Source of the DNA: Reyranella sp.
GTDB lineage: Bacteria > Pseudomonadota > Alphaproteobacteria > Reyranellales > Reyranellaceae
Assembly (NCBI RefSeq): GCF_017305915.1
Contig: NZ_JAFKJN010000024.1
Coordinates: 1-64,000, forward strand
DNA: 64,000 bases
Reading direction: 5' to 3'
The first letter of the stretch is position 1. Each line of letters begins with the position of its first letter. This document shows positions 17,128-28,251 of the stretch, one piece after another. Under the pieces are notes generated by a model that made no database searches, was not told the origin of the DNA, and was given only the letters and a program-made list of their open reading frames with translations. A program made the translations under genes and the position numbers.

Positions 17128-18984
17128 TCAGACCAGCCGGTAGACCTCGACCGGCTGGGCGTGGCCCCTGACCCGGCGCAGCTCGGGTGCCGGCAGCTCG
17201 ATGCCGAGCGCGCTCTTGTCGTGGACGGCAGCGATGGTGGCGCCGCTCACCAGCACGATGACGTCCTCGTCCGGCCGCATGTACACCTTGCCGAGCTGCT
17301 CGAAGCGCTGCGCCACGTTCACCGCGTCGCCGATCACGGTGTAGTTGATGCGGCCGGGCGCACCGATATTGCCGATCACCGCCGACCCCGAATGCAGACC
17401 GATGCGCAGCCGGATCGGCGGCTTGCCGTCGGCGTGGCGCATCCGGTTGTCCTCGCGGATCACCTTGGCGATCGCGAGCGCGGCGCGAATCGCCGCCCCG
17501 GCGTGGTCGGGCGAGCCGGCCAGCGGTCCCCAGATCGCCATCACCGAATCGCCGATGTACTTGTCGATGATGCCGTGCTCGCGCTCGATGCAGGCGCCGA
17601 GCAGGGCGAAATGGTGGTTGAGCAGCGCCGCGGTCTCGTGCTCGGGCAGGTGCTCGGCCTGTGGCGTGAACGCCACGATGTCGGTGAACATCACCGTGAG
17701 GTCGGTGCGCCGCGAGGCGACGCCGTCCGCGCCCTGCTCCATCAGGCGGCGCACCAGGCGCTGCGGCACGTAGTGGCCGAACCAGCGCAGCGCGGTGCGC
17801 GCCTTGTCGAGGCTGCCGGCGGCGTCGTCGATCTCGCGCAGCCGCGAGCGCCTGTGCATCGGCTGGTCGAACTCCAGCCGCTCGATCGCCTCGGCGGCGG
17901 TGGTGATGGTGCGGATCGAGCGCGCCATGCGCAGCCCCATGAACAGCGCGAGGATCAGCGCCGCCGCCAGCGTCACGGCGCCGACGATCGCGCCGTTGGT
18001 CAGCTTGTCGAGGTCGGCGGTGGCGCGCTCGATCGGGAAATACTGGCCGACCAGCCAGGGCTGCGGCCCGTAGCCCCTGACCTCGCGATAGACGAACACC
18101 CAGCGATGGCCGTCGGCCTCGACGACGTGGCCGAGCTTGCCGAGCGCGCGATCGATCCGCGGGCTGCGCACCGGCGGATCCCAGATCTTGGCCAGCACCG
18201 GATCGCCGAGCTGCCGCAGCGTCGGCAGCGGCTTGTCCTCGGTCAGGCCGAAGCGGACCGGATCGACCAGCAGGCGATGCGCCAGCACCTTGTCGTTGTT
18301 GACGATGATGAACTGGTTCGGATCGCCGCCGTGCGCCGGGTCGGTGATCAGCTCGGAAAGCTGGCCCAGGGTCACCGTGGCGACCAGGCCGCCGATGAAG
18401 GCATCGTCGATGCGCCGCACCGGCGTGCGCACGTTCAGCACCGGCTGCTTCAGCGACTCGCTCCAGTAGAGGTCGCCCCAGAAGGTCCGCTGCGAGGTCT
18501 GCAGCTCGCGGAAGCGCTCCAGCCCGCGCCGCAGCTCGGTCAGCGGGACGGTGTCGCGGGTAATCGCGCCGTCGGGATGGCGCACGGCGCGATGGAGCTG
18601 CAGGTCGAGCGTGCCGAAGGCGGCGACCGACACGGTCGGCACGTGCTGCATCATCACCGCCAACGCCTCGCGCACCGCGACCGGCGAATCGACGTCGATG
18701 CGGCCCGCGGCCGCCAGGCTGGCCACCAGCTCGAGCTGCTCGCCCACCGGATCGAGCCGGCTCTTCACCATGGCGATCTGGCGGTCGATCACGCTGGCCG
18801 CCTGGTCGACCAGCAGCCGCTCGGCGGTGCCGGTGGCGCCGGTTAGCACCGCGATGTAGGCGATGCCCGAGATCAACGCGAGCGACGCGAAGGCCAGCGC
18901 CAGGGCCACGATCAGCGGCAGGCGACGGAAGGTGGCGCGCGCCGACGTGGCGGTAGCGCGGTCGGCCGCGGCGGTTGAAGGCAT
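17128..18984 (-). CDS. membrane adenylate/guanylate cyclase (class III) with periplasmic sensor
   Basis: This 618-residue protein begins with a transmembrane helix (LIVALALAFASLALISGIAY). A roughly 290-residue periplasmic Cache-like sensor follows, then a second helix (near residues 330-350) and a HAMP-like linker. The C-terminal class III cyclase has metal-binding aspartates in MFTDIVAFT and GDSVMAIWG. It should make cAMP or cGMP in response to an external ligand. I chose the ATG at 18984; a TTG nine bases upstream is possible. It follows pckA on the same strand but a strong hairpin lies between them. Confidence 0.88.
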   Translation of the reverse strand: MPSTAAADRATATSARATFRRLPLIVALALAFASLALISGIAYIAVLTGATGTAERLLVDQAASVIDRQIAMVKSRLDPVGEQLELVASLAAAGRIDVDSPVAVREALAVMMQHVPTVSVAAFGTLDLQLHRAVRHPDGAITRDTVPLTELRRGLERFRELQTSQRTFWGDLYWSESLKQPVLNVRTPVRRIDDAFIGGLVATVTLGQLSELITDPAHGGDPNQFIIVNNDKVLAHRLLVDPVRFGLTEDKPLPTLRQLGDPVLAKIWDPPVRSPRIDRALGKLGHVVEADGHRWVFVYREVRGYGPQPWLVGQYFPIERATADLDKLTNGAIVGAVTLAAALILALFMGLRMARSIRTITTAAEAIERLEFDQPMHRRSRLREIDDAAGSLDKARTALRWFGHYVPQRLVRRLMEQGADGVASRRTDLTVMFTDIVAFTPQAEHLPEHETAALLNHHFALLGACIEREHGIIDKYIGDSVMAIWGPLAGSPDHAGAAIRAALAIAKVIREDNRMRHADGKPPIRLRIGLHSGSAVIGNIGAPGRINYTVIGDAVNVAQRFEQLGKVYMRPDEDVIVLVSGATIAAVHDKSALGIELPAPELRRVRGHAQPVEVYRLV

Positions 18985-18997
18985 CGTCGTCAAGTCA

Positions 18998-19048
18998 GGG
19001 CATCATATGGGGCCCTTCCGCCCGAGGCGAAAGGGCTCCCCGATGCCC
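18998..19048 (-). terminator. nested hairpin after pckA
   Basis: GGGCATC at 18998-19004 pairs with GATGCCC at 19042-19048. Inside, GGGGCCCTTCCGCC pairs imperfectly with GGCGAAAGGGCTCCCC around a CGA turn. It lies 9 bases after the pckA stop codon and 13 before the cyclase ATG. The stem is strong but no long T-tract follows, so it is a probable but not certain terminator. Confidence 0.55.
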
Positions 19049-19057
19049 GACTGTGGA

Positions 19058-20662
<1,605 letters not shown>

Positions 20663-20677
20663 GGCGTTTTCTCCTGT

Positions 20678-20710
20678 TTACGAACGGCTTATTGAACGGC
20701 CGTTTACCCC
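20678..20710 (-). promoter_or_regulatory. candidate operator upstream of pckA
   Basis: The perfect palindrome AACGGCCGTT (20695-20704) lies 33 bases before the pckA start. A second copy of its half-site, GAACGG, occurs at 20682-20687, so GAACGG is present twice at 12-base spacing. This is a plausible binding site for a regulator of pckA, but I cannot assign the protein. Confidence 0.3.
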
Positions 20711-20813
20711 ACCCGTCGACAATCGGCAAACGATCGCTTCGCATATGCACAGTCGGTACGCTGGCCGACGAGTGGTCTTGCCGTGACCGCCGCCCGTGAC
20801 CGCGTCGTGGAAA

Positions 20814-21548
20814 TCAGGCTCTTGCCTTGGCCGCCAACGCCACCAGGATTCGGCGAGCGTCTTCCGCCGCCGGCATAGAGGATTCAAAGGACAGTCGCGC
20901 GACGTTACCGCCCTGCCTCAGGTCGATGCCCTCCCGATCGATGCCGGTCATCGTCCAGCCCTCCGCCGAAAGCCCCAGCAGCTTGGTCGCATAGAGCTGC
21001 ACGGCATCCGCATGATCGTCGTTCATGTGGATAACGATACCCTCCTCGCTTGCCGCCAGATCCGGCAATGGCGGGACGGCAAGCAGCTCGCCGGGCTCGA
21101 TCCAGCGGATCTTGCCGAAGCCGCCGACCAGGTGTGTGCGCTCCAGCGACACCTTGTAGAAGTTGAAATCGCGGAAGCCGGCATACATCTCGGCGTCCGG
21201 GTGATGGCGCAGGAAGCGCCGCTTCAGCCGCTCGTCGTCGGTCTTGGCGGCGTGTCCCAGCAGGGTCACGCGCGGGCCGGTCAGCGGCTGGGCGAGGCCG
21301 CCGGTGCCGTCGAACAGCAGCGATACCCGCGGGTCGGCCGCCAGCGCCTTGGTATGCTCGGCGAGGTCGCTCAGCAGCAGGATCGGCGACAGGTCGTGGT
21401 CGACCGCCACCAGGACCAGCGAGGCGTAGGGCCAGGCCGCCGCGCCGGCCGCGGCCGGCAGGGCGGTCGCCAGGGCCGCCCGGTCGCACCTGCGGATCAG
21501 GTCGCGGACGTCACGGAAGGGGTCGGGTGGCTCGGACGGCTCGGTCAT
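20814..21548 (-). CDS. HugZ-like pyridoxamine-oxidase-fold protein with DUF2470 domain
   Basis: This 244-residue protein has an N-terminal FMN-binding split barrel (DPFRDVRDLIRRCDRAALAT, then PYASLVLVAVDHDLSPILLL). The C-terminal DUF2470 domain carries the metal/heme-site pattern HMNDDHADAVQLYA near residue 172. Relatives bind or degrade heme; others have no known activity. I chose the ATG at 21548, which gives the usual N-terminus. It sits between pckA and chvI, reading away from chvI, so the 129-base gap to chvI is a divergent promoter region. Confidence 0.82.
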   Translation of the reverse strand: MTEPSEPPDPFRDVRDLIRRCDRAALATALPAAAGAAAWPYASLVLVAVDHDLSPILLLSDLAEHTKALAADPRVSLLFDGTGGLAQPLTGPRVTLLGHAAKTDDERLKRRFLRHHPDAEMYAGFRDFNFYKVSLERTHLVGGFGKIRWIEPGELLAVPPLPDLAASEEGIVIHMNDDHADAVQLYATKLLGLSAEGWTMTGIDREGIDLRQGGNVARLSFESSMPAAEDARRILVALAAKARA

Positions 21549-21677
21549 GGGCTCGCTCAGGGCTGGAAATGGGCCGGAATCGTGCCCGAGCGGCGGCAAA
21601 TAGGGCAAGAACCGGCAACCGCCGGTCTGTGGTAACGTTGCAAACCGAGCCCCCAAGGGCCAGGAGAAAGAAGAGCC

Positions 21678-22376
21678 GTGCGCAAGAACATCGCCCTGGT
21701 CGACGACGACCGCAATATCCTGACCTCCGTGTCGATGCTGCTGGAGGCCGAGGGCTTCCAGGTGAAGACCTATTCCGATGGCGCCGCCGCGTTGGAAGGC
21801 CTCAACCAGGCGCCACCCGACATGGCGATCTTCGACATCAAGATGCCGCGCATGGACGGCATGGAGCTGCTCAACCGCGTGCGCAAGACGCAGCAGTTCC
21901 CGGTGATCTTCCTCACCTCCAAGGACGAGGAGATCGACGAGGTGCTGGGCCTGCGCATGGGGGCCGACGATTTCATCCGCAAGCCGTTCTCCCAGCGCCT
22001 GCTGCTCGAGCGCATCCGCGCCGTGCTGCGCCGCAGTGACGCCGGCAGCGTCAAGGGCGAGGGCGCCGCGGCCGAGCGCATCGTGCGTGGCGAGCTCATC
22101 CTCGATCCCTCCCGCCACCAGTGCACCTGGAAGGGCAAGGAGGTGCACCTCACCGTCACCGAGTTCCTGCTGCTGAAGTCCCTCGCCGAGCGTCCGGGTC
22201 ACGTCAAGAACCGCGACCAGTTGATGGATGCCGCCTACGGCGAGACGATCTACGTGGACGACCGCACGATCGACAGCCATATCAAGCGGGTGCGGCGCAA
22301 GTTCCGCGAGGTCGACCCGGAGTTCGAGCAGATCGAAACGCTCTATGGCATCGGATACCGCTACCGCGATTCGTGA
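21678..22376 (+). CDS. chvI: response regulator ChvI
   Basis: This 232-residue OmpR/PhoB-type regulator has a receiver domain with the phosphate-accepting Asp53 (FDIKMPRMDG), acidic pocket VDDD at residues 8-11 and the conserved Lys in IRKPF. A winged-helix DNA-binding domain follows (DDRTIDSHIKRVRRKFREVD). The sequence closely resembles ChvI of Agrobacterium/Sinorhizobium, which controls acid and envelope-stress genes, exopolysaccharide and motility. The start is GTG with AGGAGAAAG upstream. chvG follows after a palindromic spacer of 128 bases. Confidence 0.95.
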   Translation: MRKNIALVDDDRNILTSVSMLLEAEGFQVKTYSDGAAALEGLNQAPPDMAIFDIKMPRMDGMELLNRVRKTQQFPVIFLTSKDEEIDEVLGLRMGADDFIRKPFSQRLLLERIRAVLRRSDAGSVKGEGAAAERIVRGELILDPSRHQCTWKGKEVHLTVTEFLLLKSLAERPGHVKNRDQLMDAAYGETIYVDDRTIDSHIKRVRRKFREVDPEFEQIETLYGIGYRYRDS

Positions 22377-22403
22377 GCGGGTGAGACCCGCGCCCCTCAT
22401 GCT

Positions 22404-22496
22404 CCTCTCCCCCGCGAGGGGGAGAGGTGGGGTGAGGGGATTGCGCACAGCCTTCGTCACCCCCTCACCTAACCTCTCCCCCTCGCGGGGGAGAGG
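22404..22496. repeat. paired CTCTCCCC/GGGGAGAG palindromes between chvI and chvG
   Basis: Two near-identical palindromes, CCTCTCCCCCGCGAGGGGGAGAGG-like (22404-22427 and 22473-22496), flank a spacer. Flanking GGTGGGGTGAGGGG and CCCCTCACCTAACC also pair, so the whole 93 bases can fold as one long hairpin or two small ones. This repeat type is widespread between genes in alphaproteobacteria. Here it could reduce chvG expression relative to chvI. Confidence 0.75.
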
Positions 22497-22504
22497 AACC
22501 CGAC

Positions 22505-24256
22505 ATGGCTAGCGTCACCGACGGCACCTCCGGATCTGCCAAGCGTCGCTCCCTCGCCTCGACGCTGCGCCGGTTGCTGCCGAAGTTCCGGCGAAGGGTC
22601 CGCGCCGTGACGCGCAGCGAGACGCCGTCGATGCTGCGCCGGCGGCGCCGCGCGACCCGCCGTCATTCGCCGCTCACCCGCCGCATCCTGCTGCTCAACA
22701 TCGTGCCGGTGGTGCTGCTGGCGCTGGGCGCGGTCTATCTCAGTGACTACGAGGACGAGCTGATCGACGCCGAGCTGGCGTCGCTGCTGGTCCAGGGCGA
22801 GATGGTCGCGGCCGGCATCGGCGAGGTCGCGGTGATCGGCGGCGAGACCACGGCCAACCGGCTCGACGCCGAGGCCGCCCGCCAGCTGCTGACCCGTCTG
22901 GTGCGGCCGACCGGGGTGCGCGCCCGGCTGTTCAGCGAGACCGGCGAGCTCTTGGGCGATTCGGCCGTGCTGAGCGAGACCGGCCGCATCCATATCCAGC
23001 CGCTGCCGCCGCCCGAGGAACTGCCGGCCGAGCCGCCGTCGCAGCGCTGGGCCGACCGGATCGGCGACTGGCTGGGCCGCCAGCTGTCGCGCTCCGACCG
23101 CTTCCCCGCCTATGTCGAGCACGCCGCCCCGAGCCTGCGCGACTTCCCCGAGGCCAACAGCGCCTTGCGCGGCTTCAACGCCTCGGCGGTGCGCATCATG
23201 TCCGACGGCCGGCTGCTGCTCAGCGCCGCGGTGCCGGTGCAGCGCTACAAGCAGGTGCTGGGCGCGCTGATGCTGACCCGCGACAACCGCGCGATCGCCG
23301 CGTCGCTGCGCGAGGTGCGCGCCGACATGCTGACCATCGCGGTGGCGGCGCTCGGCATCACCGTGCTGCTGTCGCTCTATCTCGCCGGCACCATCACCCA
23401 TCCGATCGTGCGGCTGGCGCGCGCCGCCGACGAGATCCGCCTCGCCCGCGAGAGCCGGCCGGAGATCCCCGATCTCGGCAAGCGCGGCGACGAGATCGGC
23501 GACCTCAACGACGCGCTGCGCTCGATGACCGACGCGCTGTGGCAGCGCATCAACACTATCGAGAGCTTCGCCGCCGACGTGGCGCACGAGCTCAAGAACC
23601 CGCTGACCTCGCTGCGCTCCGCCATCGAGGTCGCGGCGCGGCCCAGCCTCGAGCCCGAGCAGCGCGCCAAGCTGATGGCCATCGTCGTCCAGGACATCGA
23701 GCGGCTGAACCGGCTGATCTCCGACATCTCCGACGCCTCGCGGCTCGACGCCGAGCTGATGCGCGGCGAGTTCAAGACGGTCGATCTCAAGACGCTGCTG
23801 AGCGACATGGTGCAGCACTACGCCGCCATCGCGGCGCAAAAGGCCGGCGTGGAGGTCGAGTTGCGGTTGTCGGCCAACCCGCCCTACCAAGGGCTGGGCC
23901 ATGACGGCCGCTACGGCCAGGTGTTCCGCAACGTCATCGACAACGCACTGTCTTTCAGCCCGCGCGGCTCGCGCGTTCTCGTGGAGCTGAGCCGCGAGCC
24001 GCGCAACGGCCCGTTCGTGGTGACCATCGACGACGAGGGGTCGGGCATCCCCGAGGACAATCTCGAATCGATCTTCCAGCGATTCTACTCCGAGCGGCCG
24101 AGCGAGCATTTCGGCCAGCATTCGGGCCTCGGCCTCTCGATCTGCCGCCAGATCATGGAGACCTTCGGCGGCTCGATCACCGCCAGCAACCGCAAGGCGC
24201 CCGACGGCCGCGTGCTCGGTGCTCGCTTCACCGTGACCGTCCCGGCGGCGTCGTGA
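22505..24256 (+). CDS. chvG: sensor histidine kinase ChvG
   Basis: This 583-residue kinase has a cytoplasmic N-terminus rich in Arg and a first membrane helix (ILLLNIVPVVLLALGAVYL, about residues 61-79). A periplasmic sensor domain of about 200 residues follows, then a second helix near 275-295 and a HAMP linker. The dimerisation domain carries the phosphorylated His361 (ADVAHELKNP), and the ATPase domain carries DNALSF, DDEGSGIP and HSGLGLSI. It phosphorylates ChvI. The start ATG at 22505 is 10 bases after GAGAGG at the end of the palindromic repeat. Confidence 0.95.
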   Translation: MASVTDGTSGSAKRRSLASTLRRLLPKFRRRVRAVTRSETPSMLRRRRRATRRHSPLTRRILLLNIVPVVLLALGAVYLSDYEDELIDAELASLLVQGEMVAAGIGEVAVIGGETTANRLDAEAARQLLTRLVRPTGVRARLFSETGELLGDSAVLSETGRIHIQPLPPPEELPAEPPSQRWADRIGDWLGRQLSRSDRFPAYVEHAAPSLRDFPEANSALRGFNASAVRIMSDGRLLLSAAVPVQRYKQVLGALMLTRDNRAIAASLREVRADMLTIAVAALGITVLLSLYLAGTITHPIVRLARAADEIRLARESRPEIPDLGKRGDEIGDLNDALRSMTDALWQRINTIESFAADVAHELKNPLTSLRSAIEVAARPSLEPEQRAKLMAIVVQDIERLNRLISDISDASRLDAELMRGEFKTVDLKTLLSDMVQHYAAIAAQKAGVEVELRLSANPPYQGLGHDGRYGQVFRNVIDNALSFSPRGSRVLVELSREPRNGPFVVTIDDEGSGIPEDNLESIFQRFYSERPSEHFGQHSGLGLSICRQIMETFGGSITASNRKAPDGRVLGARFTVTVPAAS

Positions 24257-24263
24257 TCTTCAT

Positions 24264-24326
24264 CATTCGGACCGCGGACCTCCAGGTCCGCCTCATAAGC
24301 GGACCTGGAGGTCCGCGGTCCGAATG
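24264..24326. repeat. 28-bp perfect inverted repeat spanning the hprK start codon
   Basis: The arms at 24264-24291 and 24299-24326 are exact reverse complements (CATTCGGACCGCGGACCTCC... and ...GGTCCGCGGTCCGAATG) with a 7-base loop CTCATAA. It begins 7 bases after the chvG stop. The last three bases of the right arm are the ATG of hprK, so the start codon and whole leader would be locked in the stem. Likely an inserted mobile palindrome that may regulate translation. Confidence 0.85.
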
Positions 24327-24770
24327 ACCTTCGTCCATGCAACGTCGGTGGCGCTCAAGGCCAAGGGCCAATGGCGCGCCGTGCTGCTGCGCGGGCCGTC
24401 GGGCGCGGGCAAGTCCGACCTCGCGCTGCGGCTGATCCAGGCCGGCGGCCGGCTCGTCGCCGACGACCAGACGCACCTCGCGCGCCGCGGCCGTTCGCTG
24501 TTCGCATCGCCACCGCCCGCCCTGGCCGGCCTGATCGAGGCGCGTGGCGTCGGCATCGTTCGGCTCCCGCGAAACCAGTTGCAGGCGCGCGCCGCCGTTG
24601 CCCTGCTGGTCGATCTCGTACCGTCCGAGCGCATCGAACGGCTGCCCGATCCGCAGACGGAAACGCTGCTCGACATCACATTGCCGCGACTGGATCTCGC
24701 CCCATTCGAGCTCTCAGCTGTTCAAAAGTTGTGGCTTGCCTTGACGCGGAGCGCGGTCGCATCATCGTAA
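24324..24770 (+). CDS. hprK: short-form HPr kinase/phosphorylase
   Basis: This 148-residue protein contains only the catalytic domain of HprK, the normal short form in alphaproteobacteria, which lack the N-terminal domain of Firmicutes. Walker A is GPSGAGKS (residues 24-31), the acidic pair is VADDQTH and the family loop is IEARGVGIVRL. It phosphorylates or dephosphorylates a serine on HPr, encoded 1.8 kb downstream in the same cluster. The ATG at 24324 lies at the edge of a long inverted repeat and no ribosome site is free, an unusual leader. Confidence 0.9.
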   Translation: MTFVHATSVALKAKGQWRAVLLRGPSGAGKSDLALRLIQAGGRLVADDQTHLARRGRSLFASPPPALAGLIEARGVGIVRLPRNQLQARAAVALLVDLVPSERIERLPDPQTETLLDITLPRLDLAPFELSAVQKLWLALTRSAVASS

Positions 24771-24780
24771 GGACGCGGCC

Positions 24781-25734
24781 ATGCCCGATAGCTCGTCCTC
24801 CCCGGCCTCGATTCCCCAGCGGACCCACGCGCGGCGTCCCTTCGTGCTGGTCACCGGCCTGAGCGGCGCCGGCCGCGGCACCGCCCTGCATGCGCTCGAG
24901 GACCTGGGATACGTCGCGGTCGACAACGTGCCGCTGCCGCTGCTCGGCGACCTGATGCGCTCGACCGCCAGCCCGGGCGAGCTGGCGGCCCCGCTCGCCT
25001 TCGGCGTCGACACCCGCACCTTCGGCTTCAGTGCCCCGGCGCTGGTGCGCCACCTGCAGCAGCTGCGCCAGCGCGACGACCTCGACGCCCGCCTGCTCTA
25101 CCTCGATTGCGACACCGAGACCCTGCAGCGCCGCTACACCGAATCGCGCCGGCCGCATCCCCTGGCGCCCGACCGGCCGGTGGTCGACGGCATCGTCGAG
25201 GAGCGCAAGCAGATCGGCGGCCTGCGCGATTCGGCCGACGTGGTGGTCGACACCTCGGCGCTGTCGCCCCACCAGTTCAAGCAGATCCTCGCCGGCCACT
25301 TCGCGGTGGGCGGGCAGCGCGGCGCGCGCATCGCCGTGATGTCGTTCTCCTACCGCCGCGGCCTGCCGCGCGAGGCGGACCTGGTGTTTGACGTGCGGTT
25401 CCTGAAGAACCCGCACTACGTGGCCGAGCTCAAGCCGTTCACCGGCCAGGACAAGCCGGTGGTCGACTACATCGCCACCGATCCGGACTACGAACCGTTC
25501 ATTGCCCGGCTGGAGGGGCTGATCGGGCCGCTGCTGCCCCGATTCGACGCCGAGGGCAAGAGTTATCTCACCATCGCCGTCGGTTGCACGGGGGGCCGGC
25601 ACCGCTCGATCGCCGTTGCAGAAAGGTTGGCGGAATGGTTGCGCGGCGCGGGTCGCTCGGTCACTCTTGTGCATCGCGATACGGAGGTTCGGGGAGAGCC
25701 GGTGTCGCAGAGCGTTTGGGGCAGGGGTGTATGA
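24781..25734 (+). CDS. rapZ: RapZ-like RNase adapter / nucleotide-binding protein
   Basis: This 317-residue protein has the RapZ (YvcJ) family layout: N-terminal P-loop domain, central GIVEERKQIGGLRD and C-terminal CTGGRHRSIAVAERLAEWL. In E. coli RapZ links amino-sugar supply to small-RNA decay; in alphaproteobacteria it is always near hprK and HPr and its role is less clear. The Walker A reads GLSGAGRGT (near 24856-24882) where the family usually has GLSGAGKST, so the lysine and serine are changed. It overlaps the EIIA gene by ATGA. Confidence 0.88.
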   Translation: MPDSSSSPASIPQRTHARRPFVLVTGLSGAGRGTALHALEDLGYVAVDNVPLPLLGDLMRSTASPGELAAPLAFGVDTRTFGFSAPALVRHLQQLRQRDDLDARLLYLDCDTETLQRRYTESRRPHPLAPDRPVVDGIVEERKQIGGLRDSADVVVDTSALSPHQFKQILAGHFAVGGQRGARIAVMSFSYRRGLPREADLVFDVRFLKNPHYVAELKPFTGQDKPVVDYIATDPDYEPFIARLEGLIGPLLPRFDAEGKSYLTIAVGCTGGRHRSIAVAERLAEWLRGAGRSVTLVHRDTEVRGEPVSQSVWGRGV

Positions 25735-26135
25735 TCGGCATCGTACTCGTGACGCACGGCAACCTTGCGCGCGAATTCCTCGCCGCCCTGGAGCACGTGG
25801 TAGGTCCCCAGCAATGCATCTCGGCGGTGTGCATCGGCGCCGAGGACGACATGGAGAAGCGGCGAGCCGAGATCCTGGAGCGGGCGCGGGCCTGCGACAC
25901 GGGTGACGGCGTGATCGTGTTGACCGACATGTTCGGCGGCACGCCGTCCAATCTCGCCATTTCCATCATGGAGCATGCGCGTATCGAGGTGCTGGCCGGC
26001 GTCAACTTGCCGATGCTGGTCAAGCTCGCCTCGGTCCGGAACCGGCCGATCGCCGAGGCCGTGCGCATGGCGCAGGAGGCCGGCCGCAAGTACATCACCG
26101 TGGCTTCGCGGATCCTGGCCAAGGAAGCTTCGTGA
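25731..26135 (+). CDS. PTS EIIA(Man)-type protein
   Basis: This 134-residue protein has the mannose-family EIIA fold with the phosphorylated His9 (VLVTHGNLAREF) and TDMFGGTPSNLAISIM near residue 63. In alphaproteobacteria this single-domain EIIA is not attached to a sugar permease. It receives phosphate from HPr and serves signalling, including control linked to ChvG/ChvI and HprK. The ATG at 25731 overlaps the rapZ stop (ATGA) and the stop overlaps the HPr start (GTGA), so translation is coupled. Confidence 0.92.
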   Translation: MIGIVLVTHGNLAREFLAALEHVVGPQQCISAVCIGAEDDMEKRRAEILERARACDTGDGVIVLTDMFGGTPSNLAISIMEHARIEVLAGVNLPMLVKLASVRNRPIAEAVRMAQEAGRKYITVASRILAKEAS

Positions 26136-26431
26136 GCAACGCCGCCGGGGAGACATCGCCCGGCGCCCTGAAACGCACCCTGGCGATCGGCAACAAGCGC
26201 GGCCTGCATGCCCGCGCCGCGGCCAAGTTCGTCCGCACCGCCGGGCAGTACGACGCCTCCGTCCGGGTCGCCTTCAAGGGGCAGGAGGTCTCCGGCCTGT
26301 CGATCATGGGCCTGATGATGCTGGCCGCCGGCATCGGCAGCTCGATCGAGCTCGCCTGCTCGGGCCGCCAGGCCATGGAGGCCATGGTGGCGCTCTCCGC
26401 CCTGGTCGAAGGCAAGTTCGGCGAGGAATGA
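26132..26431 (+). CDS. ptsH: phosphocarrier protein HPr
   Basis: This 99-residue protein has the phosphate-carrying His26 (GLHARAAAKF) and the regulatory serine Ser57 before IMGLMMLAA, the target of HprK. A 12-residue N-terminal tail precedes the usual start of the fold. HPr passes phosphate from enzyme I (PtsP) to EIIA proteins; no ptsP gene lies in this window. The GTG start at 26132 overlaps the EIIA stop. It ends the chvI-chvG-hprK-rapZ-EIIA-HPr block. Confidence 0.92.
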   Translation: MSNAAGETSPGALKRTLAIGNKRGLHARAAAKFVRTAGQYDASVRVAFKGQEVSGLSIMGLMMLAAGIGSSIELACSGRQAMEAMVALSALVEGKFGEE

Positions 26432-26524
26432 AGCAGCCGCGCGCATCAAGCTGGCGCACCCCACAGACCTCGCCCTGAGGAGCGGCCCGAAGGGCCGCGT
26501 CTCGAAGGGTGGCAATACGAAGTA

Positions 26525-26708
26525 ATGTCTGACGAGCCCGGTGCCTACGCCTGCATGCTGCGCCGACGGCAGCTACTACGTCGGCTCAAGGCCGCCGCGG
26601 GCTCGACCAAAGCGTCGGCGAGCACAATGCCGGTGCCTATGGCGGCCATACCTCGACGCGCTGACCTGTGACCTTGGTCTGGGCGGGGAGGGTGGACATA
26701 AAGCGCGG
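26525..26708 (+). pseudogene. GIY-YIG endonuclease-like gene remnant
   Basis: Three frames together spell a GIY-YIG family protein: MSDEPGAYACMLR (from 26525), then CADGSYYVGS in the next frame, then GLDQSVGEHNAGAYGGHTST in the third, a TGA where the family has an Arg codon, and PVTLVWAGRVD. There are thus two frameshifts and one nonsense codon, and the C-terminal third is absent. The first shift fits loss of one copy of a TGCGC repeat. The remaining sequence of the 384-base HPr-ahcY gap (26432-26815) holds this remnant and the operator below, but no intact gene. Confidence 0.8.
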
Positions 26709-26710
26709 CG

Positions 26711-26769
26711 CATATCGGCATAAATTCTTGCTTATGTCTTGATATGGTCCGTTGAGAGCCCGCAGGACC
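26711..26769 (+). promoter_or_regulatory. candidate operator/hairpins upstream of ahcY
   Basis: CATATC (26711-26716) is mirrored by GATATG (26741-26746), and inside them CATAA is mirrored by TTATG, giving a nested palindrome. A second hairpin, GGTCC...GGACC, spans 26746-26769. AT-rich palindromes of this style precede ahcY, metF and metH genes in alphaproteobacteria and are bound by ArsR-type SahR regulators. Assignment to SahR is inference from memory of such sites. I could not match it to a SAM or SAH riboswitch. Confidence 0.5.
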
Positions 26770-26815
26770 GCTGTTAAGAGACGGCGTCCCAACCCAGAAC
26801 CGCCGGAGCGCCGAG

Positions 26816-28207
<1,392 letters not shown>

Positions 28208-28251
28208 GCGCCTCAGAGGCGTGTAACCGCCCACAGCCTCACACATGCTAG

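Noticed and set aside
22404..22496. CRISPR-like repeats
   Set aside because: Only two copies, each palindromic within itself, with no regular spacers or cas genes.
26640..26815. SAM-II or SAH riboswitch before ahcY
   Set aside because: The sequences do not contain the conserved core of either RNA; the palindromes fit a protein operator better.
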